Below, in pieces: positions 47,644 through 60,400 of a stretch of DNA of 64,000 nt. The notes under the pieces are model-generated. The model made no database searches, was not told the DNA's origin, and worked only from the letters and a program-made list of their open reading frames with translations. The stretch comes from Dryomyza anilis (Eukaryota; Arthropoda; Insecta; Diptera; Dryomyzidae): positions 103,862,040 to 103,926,039 of the forward strand of contig OX638130.1 in assembly GCA_951804985.1 (NCBI GenBank). Direction: 5' to 3'. Position 1 is the stretch's first letter. The number at the start of each line of letters is the position of its first letter. The translations under genes and the position numbers were made by a program.

Positions 47644-49420
47644 ATTTAGTTTTCTTTCTTTTTTTCGAACGATTTTGAAAGGGCGGCGGCGATGGCGACG
47701 AATATTTCATGTATTGTCGACTACACTAACTGCTTACAACATTTTCCATTTGAAGCATTAAATCATTAAATGCTATAAATAATAAAATTATGTTTAATTA
47801 TTAAACTTCGTCAACTGCGTCAATTGCGCGGCGCGTGTATCTCACGTTGACCCCTTGTCTAGTAGTTGAATCATTACTTAATTGGGGACTCTGAAAACTT
47901 TCACAGCTGCTGCTGTTACTGCTTCTACGTGCTCTTTAAACGAAAAATATTAAAATCAATAACTACTGTCAGCATGGGCAACAAGTAGAGGCGGCTCAAA
48001 ATGTCTTCCTTCTTTTTAGTTTTTCACAATGTTGACTTTAGAGGTTGTAGGTCCCAACTATAGACGAAAAAAAAAGTTGGATCTTCCATCCAAACTATGT
48101 CGTGTTCCGTGTGCCTAATGGTTGTGTATCGCTGTTATGCGTTTTTCAAGTTCAGGCGGAAGTTCGCATGGGCCACTGATGACGACACCAGCGATACCGC
48201 TGTCCACTGCGTTGTTGCTGGCCGCTGCTACTACTGCTATTGAGTGTTTCGACGTAATTAATGGGCGTCGCAAAATGTTTACTTATTCATTTATTGTTCT
48301 TGTAATAGTTTTTTGATTTTAATATTTATTACTTCACGCACTTAATGTTTCCACCACAATCAACGACGACTCTCATCAGTCTCTCCGCGCAACCAACTGA
48401 CTGTGATTGATTCTCCGCGAAAATTTTAAATGAAATCCATTTTTTCCACACACTATTGAATTTTCTTTTTTTCCTTTTTGTGTTTGCTTCGCGGCTGTCA
48501 AGTTGACAGTTGAATTGCGCTGTATACGATAGTTTTTTTTTTTTAATTTTTCTTATCAATTATCAACGAAGATAACAATGAAAAGAGAGCACAACAATGA
48601 TAACAAAGCCAAACAAATATTTTGGTTCGTTTGTTGCAGGTCCATCATTCGTTGCAGTTCGATGCAAACTCAACATCGATGTTTTGGAAAATCGATGTTT
48701 TTTAACATCGATGCCCAAAAATAGAAACATCGATGTAAAAATTACCCAAGAAACATTTGCTCGATAAACAAACGGAATCACAATTCCGGTTATAACGGTA
48801 CGTTTACGGTATGTTCAGAACGGATCCGTCGATACTTAAATGAAAACTGTAAAATTACGGTTTGCCAAAATATTCCACTCCGTTTAAATGCCGCTTATAG
48901 TCCCTAATTCGAACATACCTCCTTTTCTGTGTTTTCACTCCGTATTGACGTATCCGTTTAAAATCCGATTGCTACGGGTTTTCTTGGATAGCCGATGTTA
49001 CGATGTGTGGTGTTTAAAATTCAATGAAAGCATATTTAAGTTTTCTTTGTAAAAAAACGGTTTTGAATTCGATGTCACAATACCAAAAATGTATTATTTC
49101 AAACAAATTAAAATCTTTGAAGTCAAAGAAAATGGAATTCATTTTAAAAAAAAACAAATTTTTGTACTGACCCAACCACTCAAACGATGCCCAAAACCTA
49201 ACTTTATGCTAACTTTAAAAAGTTATCGATATCCAAATGTTGTCATAAAAGTGATCAAAAAGGTATCTGAAAGACTTACGAATGTCCGCCTCTTTTAGCT
49301 CTCGAAGAGATAACTAAAAAGTTATGTTTAAGTCAACTATTAAAAGGCATCATCAGAAAGTTGTCCTCAAGACAGCCGATAAAATAGCTTAAATGCAGCT
49401 TTTAGTTAACCCTTTTAACT
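47644..49420. other. snz upstream region, part of the divergent snz-shtd interval
   Basis: The snz promoter should lie at the left end. 47820-48260 is richer in G+C. No convincing coding exon. 48790-48985 has CGGTAC/ACGG motifs that may be a decayed inverted-repeat element. Confidence 0.45.
48675..48741. promoter_or_regulatory. Cluster of ATCGATG motifs
   Basis: Four ATCGATG sites lie within about 65 bp: CATCGATG at 48675, AATCGATG at 48690, CATCGATG at 48706 and 48728. They resemble the DRE core (TATCGATA) read by DREF in flies. The cluster is about 1 kb upstream of the snz start codon. Function is inferred; it may equally be a small repeat. Confidence 0.3.
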
Positions 49421-49423
49421 ACA

Positions 49424-50382
49424 CACAGTAAAAAAAGTGAGTAAATATAACTAAAATGTTAATCAATCCAATTTTTAATTAAAACTCAGCCGATGTAATT
49501 TTTAGTAGCATTGAATTCCATATTCGTAATAATGAGAATATGTTAATTGGAGAAACTTTCATTATTATTTTTGTCATATTGATATCAAAGTTGTTATATA
49601 TATTATATTTTTTATTGGGAATTTTTAAATTATTAATTAATTAGTAACATAAATTAAAAATTTCATTCGATAGAAATTGGATCAATTAAATATTTTGTTA
49701 AATTAAATAAAATATTTGTCGAATAGAAACATATGAAAATAAAAATAATTTAATTCAATATATAACATAAAATAAATATTAAATAAGTATTTATACTGTT
49801 TGATATGATTTGTAAAATTCTTTCAACCTAATGAATGTTTTACCGAAGTCAGTTTTCACAACTTCTACAGGTGGGCCAATTAATTGAGTCAAACATAAAA
49901 TATGATATTCGCTTTTTAATGATTCAATATGCAACAAAATGCTGTTTGTTCAAATTCTTGACAGCAAAAATAAATTGAGCCATTTAATGCTTTAATAAAA
50001 TAACATACACTAAATAATGCAATATCCTGTTTTAAAATAGCAACGTAGAAGAAAATAATGTTTGAAGAAACTGAACGACACCGCCGACGCACGAGACGCA
50101 CAAACAAAAAACAAAATGAAATCCAGAAGTAAAAAACAGTGTTGCAATTTAAGAAAATGAATAAATCAAAAGTAACAAATAAAAGTAGTTAATACTATTA
50201 AAGATTTAATTGTATTGAAATTATATTAAATTAATTTTTATTAATATTTTAGTTAAAAAAAATGTGTACATACAATTAATTAATTAGTAAATACATTCAA
50301 ATTTTTAATTGGAATACGATTTTTTTTGCTATTAATATCAATTGTAATATATACGTACAATATTTTTTTCTGTGTACCAATA
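49424..50382. mobile_element. CACACAGTAAAAAA...TTTTTTCTGTGTA element (putative)
   Basis: The left CACAGTAAAAAAAGTGAG and right TATTTTTTTCTGTGTA ends are imperfect inverted repeats around an AT-rich interior without ORF. The right end is duplicated by the tandem repeat that starts at 50350. Confidence 0.4.
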
Positions 50383-50667
50383 CACATGTAAAATATGACA
50401 ACAAATTGTTATCAATGTATTAGGTTGTCATTCGATTATTTACTTTTCAAAAAATTGATGGAAATAATCAAATGACAAACTAATACATATCAAATAAATA
50501 TAAAAATATATACGTACAATATTTTTTTCTGTGTACCAATACACATGTAAAATATGACAACAAATTGTTATCAATGTATTAGGTTGTCATTCGATTATTT
50601 ACTTTTCAAAAAATTGATGGAAATAATCAAATGACAAACTAATACATATCAAATAAATATAAAAATA
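50350..50667 (+). repeat. Perfect 159-bp tandem duplication
   Basis: Units 50350-50508 and 50509-50667 look identical (TACGTACAATATTTTTTTCT begins at 50352 and 50511). Each unit contains an inverted pair GTCATTCGATTATTT / AAATAATCAAATGAC. Confidence 0.93.
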
Positions 50668-50669
50668 GA

Positions 50670-51443
50670 CAATAATAATGAAAAACCATTTGCTATGTTT
50701 TAAATTTAAATGCATTTTTATTTGAAATTATTTTAGCTGCACTATTTGTCATTACCACAGTCACGTTTTGAGACATCTACACGGTAGAATGACACCTGCA
50801 CCACGAATATTTTCAATTTCTTAGACTCGATTTTGTAGCGATTTATAAACGCAATTGACTCGACGCGGTTAATATTTTTACTATCAATCGGTCCTTTTTG
50901 TTCACACAAAATACACGGGGCAAGTAAGTATGAAGTTCAGTGCCACTATGTGGGTATTATCCCGATTTACTAAAAAAAGTTACCGTTCTGCTATATCTAT
51001 ACAAAGCCTTATAGATAACTTTTGTAAGAACCTTCAAGTTCACTGAAAAACAATAGTCGCAAAGATAACATTTCGTATTATGTTCTTAAATTACAAAATA
51101 AATATTATGTACTATAAACGATTTTTGTTTAGTGGGAACTCATTATATCAAAGTTATACCTGGCAACTCTCTACTTTTCGAATTCGATATTTACGCGCGC
51201 ATGCAGTAAACAAACCATATAATTTGACAGACGGCGTTTTAAACAAATTGCAATTTTGCATTTTCTGTGATTTTGTTAAATAGCGGCTTTTTACAACTCA
51301 TAAAAATACTAAATGCAGCAATTAAAACAAAAAGTGTGATTAATTTTATATCAAATTACGGCAGACCACACATTTATTGCCGAAAAAAGTTTTTGCGCTG
51401 TCACAATTTTAATTTCGCAAATCTGGATGAAACTAGAGAAGTT
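50670..51443. other. shtd upstream region
   Basis: Expected to hold the shtd promoter and 5' UTR. The stretch 51150-51260 (CCTGGCAACTCT, TTACGCGCGCATGCAG) is the most promoter-like by composition; no Inr/DPE pair stands out. Confidence 0.4.
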
Positions 51444-54400
51444 ATGATCGCCGCCTCAGAACCTTTGGTAAGTGCCATTTAATCAATTTTGATACATTTC
51501 AATAACACCAACAAAACTATAAAAACAATTTGCATGCATTGTGTTAGGAATTCATTCCTCGGGGTCGCCAGGCGGTCGTCGAGCATCCAGGACCCTCTGG
51601 GAATAAACAATATTCGAATGTAGCCTCCGAAAATATATTGTTGCATCGCATGCAAAATGTGAATATATCATCGAATGAGGAACAAAATGAATTCTGGACT
51701 ATACGTGAAATCTACGAAGATTGCAATGGTGAGAATAGCCAAACTCCGGCATCACAGTGGCAGAGAAAGCCTACAAAACAAGCTAGCGGCGACGACAATG
51801 AAAAGTCAGACGACACACTGCCTGAGGCGCATGCAGCAGGCGCTTATATGACTGATTTTTATGTCAACTCTGAGGAGGAGCTGTATGTGATGAAGTGTAC
51901 CGCCGTCTGGACAAGAGGTACAAAAAAGCAAAGAAATATTTATAGAGGAAATTTTGATAATACTTTGTTAACTGTGTAGCAGAAATTATTAATGCATACT
52001 CCAAAATGATTTGGAGAATATTTTATTAAGAATTTTACTATAATTTTCAGATTTATCAAAATATCCCACTGTTAATAATGTTTTTACTCCATATTATATT
52101 TTACTAACATTTCCTAAAATTAAAAAAATATATTTATTTGTTAAATTTTTTAAATTTCGATAAATACGTCGGATAAAAGTAAAAAAAAAATAGAAAACGG
52201 TTGAGTTAAAAATTATTTTATAAACGTACCTCTGTTAATACTTTTTATTTATGATCAATGGGTATTTTCTCTTTGTATGGTGGGGGGTATGTCTCTTTGT
52301 ATTGGGGGTTTTTAAAATACCAGAATTATGTAGCTGCTTTTCGCTCAACTAGCTCTAAAAGAAAACAAAATTTTGCTCAAACTAATCTACTGACTATCAT
52401 ACCTTGTAATATCAACCGAATTTTTTATTTCCTGTCTAGGTTTGGCGGAGGAGCAAAGTGTGCTGCCACGCACCTGTTTTACCTGTGAGACACCCATTAA
52501 GTTTGCATTTTTCTGCAGCGAGTACTTTGTGCGCGACAAGCAAACGCCTGCCAAGACGCCCGACGATGAAGAGCTTACAGCGATTTGTTTAATTGGTAGG
52601 GGTAACATTTTAAATAGTTTTTTTTTTAAATTAAAATTTACAAAAAAACATTTCAATGAACAATTTAATAAATACAATTTTATGAAACAATTTAATGAAT
52701 ACATTTCAATGAATACATCTTAATGAATATAATTTAATGAACACAATATAATGAATACAATTTAATGAATTAAATTTAATGAATACATTGCAATGAATAC
52801 ATCTTAATGAATACAATTTAATGAACACATTTCAATAAATACATGTTAATAAATACAATTTAGTGATACAATTAATGTATACAATTTAATCAATAATTTT
52901 TTGAAAATAATTAAAATATTATTTAATAAACATCATAATGAAATTATTCTAATTTTATTAAAAGCATTTAATAAATACATTTAACTTTATTTCAAAAAAT
53001 ATCATTTAATTTCTTTAAAGATGCCGTTTCGCTACGTGTCTACTGCAGCAACGGCGAAGACTTCCTCTCCAACTTGGAGTTTCCCGTGTCGCGTGTCTGG
53101 TCCACACGCTACGGCATACTGCTCGAGAAAGAAGCATCAAATACAATTATACAAAGTCATTCAATCTCAATGCCACGTATATTTTCACTTGCACATCCGC
53201 TCGATGAAATCTGTCCGGTGCTCAATAAGTCCTCTACAAATACAATTGGTTATTTTATAGAGGCAGAGTATTGTATAGTTTTTACCTCGGCAACAACTAA
53301 TCTCGTGCTGTTGCATGACAATAAGGTGGGCAAACATTTTGTGGCAAAACTGCGTCATGCCACCGACGATGAGGTCAACTGTGTGGGTCTGCAGAATGAA
53401 ACGACCACAACGGCTGCTGGTTTGAGCGGTACCGTACATCATCAGACAACACAACGACCGGGCATGCATAGCTTTTCGCAGAATTCTATGAAGTTTACTG
53501 GAGGAGGAGGTGGTAGTAGGTTTATTTTTCAAATTTTATCACCTATATATTTGAATATAAAGAAAATGTTTTACATGTTTTTTTTTGTTATATAAAAAAT
53601 CAGTTTTTAATTAAAATGTATTTCGTAGCTACTGGCAAGAATAGCACCGCACACATGGCGCGCTCCAGTCTCGGCACCACCAACTATACAACGCATATTA
53701 GCAAATTTCTTAGCGGTGTTTCAAGCGCGCACTCCTTGAATAGTTTGCATGCAAATATATCGTTCGTATTTTATATTTGAAAATATTTTTTATTTTATTA
53801 AAAATATTCAATTTTTCTTTATGCTTTTAGACGTTCTTCATCGCAAAATCCCATGACACGTCTGCAGTCGACCATAGGGCAACATACAATCTCTGTGCAG
53901 GATATACGCAAGGTGGGACAGTCGCAGCCTTCGAAACCGATTGTGCCGGAATTTAGTTTGGAGCATATTTGGACGGAAAACACGTATGCCAAGTGAGTGA
54001 AATTATATCAAAAGTAATGAAAACATAGTGAACATATAACGAGTGATTTATGGACCATTATAGTATTCAGAAAATGAAATGTTCAATGCATCTCGATGCT
54101 CTTTATCAGGTTGGTTTGGTGCGGAATATATTGCAATTATAATTTATAAACTATAGTGAAATAATTAAATATCTAAAAAATATAAAATTTTGAATATTAT
54201 GTAAACCTTAAAAACTTCTTGTATCATTCAAATTTACAGCAGTCGTGAATTTTGTGAAGTGGCCACGCGCGCTTTTATTCACACTGATCTTGTGGGACAA
54301 ACATATCTATGTTATCTCTTACAACGTTCGCTGAAATTACAATTGGTCTTAATTACAAACTACAACAAGTCCAATGTACAGCTCAACTCTAGCGCATACA

Positions 54401-57400
54401 CCATACCGGCAAAGGATGCGGTTGTGCTTAATGTGAGTATTTTTATCATTTATTTATTTAATTTTATTTTTAATATTTTACAATAATCACATTTCTTATC
54501 GTTCAGCATATGCATATGATTGCTGTGCTTGATCCTTGTGGTACTTTGATTCTCTACACAGGCAACGTCATGGTTTCCAAGGTGCATGTGGCCACGGTCA
54601 TGAGTCCCAGAACTGCGCATGCGGCCAGCAACAAGAACAAATCACCTAACACCTCATTTCCGCGGTAAGTATGCAGCGCACAAGGCTAACATTCAGGGAA
54701 GCCGGTCAACAAAATAAATATGATTTTAAGGCAGTACGTTTAGCTACAATTTGAGACTTTGATCAAAAATTAAAATGATAGAAACCAGAGTTATAAAGGG
54801 TTGAATTAGTATAATTTATTCTTTTAAACGTTTTAAGTAGAAAATATGATTTTTATATCTATTTTAAATTTCCTTAGCTTTGAAAGTAACAGAGATATTC
54901 TGGAGATATTCCGAAATTCTCTTTCGACCGAAATTTACCCCTTTTCTGCCGGGAGCTAGTACTATCCTATTAATATAATAAATCTATTTGTTCGTTTGTT
55001 TGCACGTTTTTTCAACGTCTCCCTCTAAACGGCTGATCCGATTATCTGTCTAAGCCGACTATAAATACCCTACACATATGTGTGGTTACCATTAAAAGTG
55101 GTATGTAGGTCACCAGGGTATACGAATCCAGAAAATAACTACAAACTTTCAATCGCTGAAGAATTTCTATTCATTACATACCCATATTTACAAATGGGTA
55201 GGTGTACCGAATTTCACTTTTTTTTTTTTTGGAACCACAAGTCGTTTCGCCGGAAACTATTATTTTCATGTATTTGAGCATGAGTCAATATATATTTGAC
55301 CAAAAAAAGTTTTCCTAAGCACGTATACAGTAAAATTGATCTGTAAATATAAAATTTATACGAGGTATTTGAACATAAGTGGTCGGTTCTCAGGTCACAA
55401 TAGACCGATCATGCCAATTTTCTTGTTCAACCAGCTTAGATATATAAGTAATCTAAACCTTAAGTTTCATTGCTCTAGCTCTTCTATTTTTTCTGTAATC
55501 GTGATTTTAACAGTCAGACGGACAGACAGACATACGGACAAACAGACGGACATCGCTAAATCGACTCAGGAGGTCATGCTGATCAAGAATATATATATAT
55601 ACTTTTCCATACCGGAGATGCTTCCTTATGGGTGTTACAAACAGCGTACCAAACTGAATATACCCTTTTACTCTTAGTGTAGGGTATAAAAATGAAACAA
55701 AAGTAAAAACACGAAAAGAATAAAAACACAGCTTTTTAATATATTTGCATAGAAGGGACGTAATTGGCGAATTTATATATCTCTGTAAACACCGATTGGA
55801 CCTAGACCAAATTTAACACAGTGCCTCTATGGAAAATTTGTAAACATGGATTAAAAGTTAGTTCCAAATTTCGCCACAAGACGGCACTAATTTTTACAAC
55901 TCTGTAACCTCTGAACCGATTTGGACCAAATTCTAAATAGTGAAGAGTACCAATATATCAAAACTATAAAATAGTTTTAAATTTTACAACCAGAGGGCGT
56001 AAAGGCCATAAGTATATATATCTGTAACAACAGATCAGTTCGATATTTAATTTTGTACTGGGACTTTTTGCAGAAAGATGGTTAACTTAGACTAAAAATC
56101 AGTATCGAATATCACCACCAGAGGTCGCTAATTTTAACTACACCGATTTAATAGTGACTCTGTGCTAAGTACCAATATATCTAAACCGTAACTTAGTTCA
56201 AAATTTCGCCACCAGAGGGCGTAAAGGGCCTAAATCGATATCTCTGTAACCACAGATCATATCTAGAAGAAATTCGAAGGAATCCGGTGAACCGATTTTG
56301 ATCCAATTTAATATAGTGACTCTGTGTTTGTTCCAGCGTCACGTCTAAAGCTACAGTTATAATAAACGTAACGTGGTTAAATGTCATCAGAACGGGACGG
56401 ATCTTTTCGATAAATGCGTACATTATATAAATGGTTATAATGAACATAACATATCGTGCGTGGCCCGGACTTAAAGATAGCTGGCTTGTTCGTTGCATAA
56501 CCTTTTCAACATCTCCTACACGACAGGAGTTTTTCCATCTTGTTGGAAGGTTGCCAATGTTCAGCCAGTTCCGAAAAAGGTCGAAACTACGAACACTGAT
56601 AATTACCGACCCATTACACCGACCCATCTGCACTCACCAAGGTAATGGAGAGCGTAATTAACTTTCACCTTGTGAGCTATCTTGAGCACAATGAATTGCT
56701 CAGTGACCGTCAATATGGTTTCCGTAGGGCCAGATCCACAGGTGACTTGATGGCGGACCTCTCCGAAAAGTGGAGTAATTTTATTCACCTTTTCGGGGAG
56801 AGTAAGGCTGTTGCTCTCGATATTTCCAAGCTGTTGCTCCTGATCGAGTGTGGCATAAAGCCGTCGTTTCAAAACTAATTGCATTTGGTGTCGGTGAATC
56901 TTTTACTCGATGGATATCGAGTTTTCTCCAGGGTCGTTCTATACGAGTTGCGATGGATGGTGTTTTTTCAAAACAACATTCTATCTAGTCTGGAGTTCCG
57001 CAGGGTTCCGCCCTATCCCCGTCCCTATTTCTGGTATTTATCAATGACCTTCTGTCATTGACCCAGAACCCAATTCTTTCCTTTGCAGATGACAGTAACA
57101 TTTGTCATTATTACTCGTTCAACAAGCGCCCAAACTCTTTGGAGATTGAGAGTAAATGACGCACTATGAACGACACGCTCAATAATGACCTTAAATCAAT
57201 CTCCGAGTGGGGTGTTGCAAATAGAGTAGATTTTAATGCCAGCAAGACCCAATGTTGTCTGTTATATGGACTCTGTGGATATTGCGCTGCTCAGCTGCTC
57301 TTGACGTTCTGGGCATATCAATTCAATGTGATCTCCGTTGGAATGATCACATATTTAATGTGTCGAAAGAAGCGGCCAAGTGCCTCGGTTTTTTAAAACG

Positions 57401-60400
57401 GTGTAAAACATACTTCACTCCTGCTGACCTACGCACTGTCTACACTACCTATATACTGCCTAAAATGGAATTCAATTCGCACATTTGGGCAGGAGCTTCA
57501 AAATCCTCCTTGGAGTTCCTAGACCGAATTCAACAACGTGCGATATATTTAATAGGGGATGAAAATATATCATCGTCTATTGGTTCTCTTGAGCACCGAA
57601 GGGACCGTTGGGTGTGTAAGCCTTTTTTATAGGTATTACAACGGTAAGTGTTCGAGTAAAATACATGGCCTGATTCCACCAGGTCGTGTGTTTTCTCGTT
57701 CTACTCGGGCATCAAACCAAGCTTTTTTTTTTTTGTTTTTTTTTTTTTTTGGAATATCTATCTAAGATCCACAGCACTCAGACAGACTATATCCATTGTA
57801 CTGTGAAATCTATTCCCTACAATTTTGTGATTAATATCACCACGAGCGCCCATGCCCAAGCCGGGATTCGAACCCGAGACCTTCAGAATGCAAGTCCAGC
57901 GCGCTACCTCTGGACTGCTGAGGCCAAGCTTACCCCTTCGTAGTCCACTCGACTCTCAACAGAACCACGCATTATAGAGAGAATTCGTTCTTCAGTCGCA
58001 CGACACGTTTGTGGAACAATCTCCCTGCGTCCGTTTTTCCCGACATTTTTGATATTGGCAAGTTCTCTGAAGTCCCTACTCTGAAAGTATTCTCAGTTTT
58101 TAGAATGTTCTTTTCGCACTCTATTTTTGAACACGATATTGCCGATTCCACAGAAATAGAGATTATAGTTTTTGACTGCTGAAGTAAGTACATAAATGTG
58201 TTAACAAATGTTTGAATTTAACAGACGTAGCAGCCTGCTGCCCACCGTGCAGAAGCCCACCGACAACGCATTTGAAGATGAGCTGCATTTATTATCGCCA
58301 GTGCATCCGTTGCAGCCGCAGTTTCCAAATCGGTAAAGTAATGATTTATATTTTATAGCTACTCTGTCGAATGATTTATAATAAACTGCAATGCTTTGTG
58401 TTTCAATTGGTTGTTAAGAATTATTATCATTTTTGTAATTCTTCAAATCTCTTTCCTGCTGTCACAGCAACACCAGCAACGTTTGCCTCAATCTACGCGA
58501 TCCCGCTGGCAATCGCCTCACATTGGTTTATCCATCGGGCAAAATGTATCGCATCGCTCTACCACTGATCAATGAAACCAAATTTGTAACACGCTGTCTG
58601 ACCGCACTGCGTCAAATACTAAACCCCGAACAATTTATACAACTGATGACGCGTTGGTACAGCGCACGCAACCCACCCGGTTCAAATGATTTTAGCTCAC
58701 TGCAAGAGTGGAAAATTTTTCGCAATGTACTCAGCGATCTAATGGGCTGTGGTGTGCCAACACATGACAGTTTTGGCGCGGCGAGTACCTCATTGTCCTT
58801 CAATGCAGAGGAGCCAAAGAAACGACGTAAAAATGATGAAATCACTGCGGGCAGCGATGAGGACTGGCAGTATTTGTTGGCGGTGCTGGAACCGCATAGT
58901 GTCAAGTCAAAAACGGAATCGGCAGGGGCGGCAGCGACAACAACACCCACTAGCAGTGTTACCACGAGCGTCGATCCAAATGCGTGTCTCTTTAAAATGA
59001 TACCCGCCATTTTCTATGGGCTGCATCTGTTGTATGAGGACTTTAAGTTGGACGATACAATGCATTGTTATTTGGATGTATTTGCTGAGGTACTTTGATT
59101 CAAAATTGTTAAATTCTTGAAAGATTTTTAATTTTTATTTATAATTTCAGTTTCTGCATCAGTTGGCGGTCGATATGCGTTTGATCACCTATATGCATCA
59201 CTATTCGCTTGATTATCCGCACTTGTTGCAAAAACAAACCACCGTCAGTCTGTTCACCGAACAGCACGGCGCTCAAATGTTGCATCAGCAGCTGCTTCAG
59301 GTGCCGGCACCTAGTGTTTGTCTGCAGCTGGAGAAGATTATTATGGGTCGTGAGGTGGCGCCCTTTAATTATGTGGACAACATCAACGATTTGAGTCGCA
59401 ATGCATTGCAGGTGACAACGCTCATTATGCATGGCCTCATGAAGGTCAAGCACTGGATCAAACAGTTGGAGTTCCCCACATCAGTGCAGGCGGCATTTCC
59501 GAAGCGCGCGAAACGTTTTATTTCGAATACGGTGCCACGTTCCGAGCAATTAATACAGATGTTGCTTAGCATGGGTGAGTGTAAAGTTTTTGCTGAAAAA
59601 TTGAATTTTTAGTGAAAAAATTGAATTCCTAGTTAAAAATTAAATTTTTTCAATTCATACCAGACATAACTCGTAGCGACATCGAACGTCTGCCCGTCGC
59701 TCTGCACCTCATCATCGCCGAGTGCCTGGAGCACAGTCGTCTAGCGCCACCCGTCGGCTGCACCCCATCCAGCTATGCGCTCATATTACGCTCTGAACTC
59801 GTGGAACATGCCAAGTTTCAAAACGATGCCAACCCCGATCTCTACACAGTGGTCAAATTCAAAAAATCCAACATTGATGCTGAAGATTCACTCTCGCCAC
59901 GTTGTCCACTCTCGACAAATGGCATTTCACGCATTGTTGCCGAACTGGATGATGGCATGGATTATGTAGACACCAAATTGTTGAGTCTACGTTTTCCCGA
60001 TGATCTACGCATTCAGGAGGTCCGTCGTCTGCTGACCTCATCGGAGCCGGTACTCATTGACATTCCACAATCGCCTGGTATATCCGATCATGAATTCATT
60101 GAAGAGCAGGAGAAACAATTGTTTGCATTGTGTACGCGCACCATGACATTACCCATGGGTCGTGGCATGTTTACGTTGCGCACTTCGATACCAACGCCCA
60201 CAGAATCGATGCCCATACCGAAATTGTGTCTCACGGGTAAAGAGCCCGAAAAAGGTGCCACCATTGAAATGCAACAAATTGAATTTCCTGCAAATATGAG
60301 TCTGTGGCCTACATTTCATAATGGTGTTGCTGCTGGTCTCAAGATATCGCCAAATGCACGCGATGTGGACTCCACATGGATTGTGTACAATAAACCAAAG

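Noticed and set aside
48122..48316. 64-codon ORF upstream of snz with a hydrophobic end
   Set aside because: No homology recognised, no splice context, no conserved motif; chance ORF in a GC-richer upstream region.
51267..51443. Longer N terminus for shtd from an in-frame upstream ATG
   Set aside because: The conserved APC1 start aligns at MIAA; upstream translation looks like UTR. Kept only as an alternative.
57845..57923. Possible minus-strand tRNA gene with perfect B box
   Set aside because: It is the head of a poly(A)-tailed SINE flanked by CCAAGCTT; arms pair poorly.
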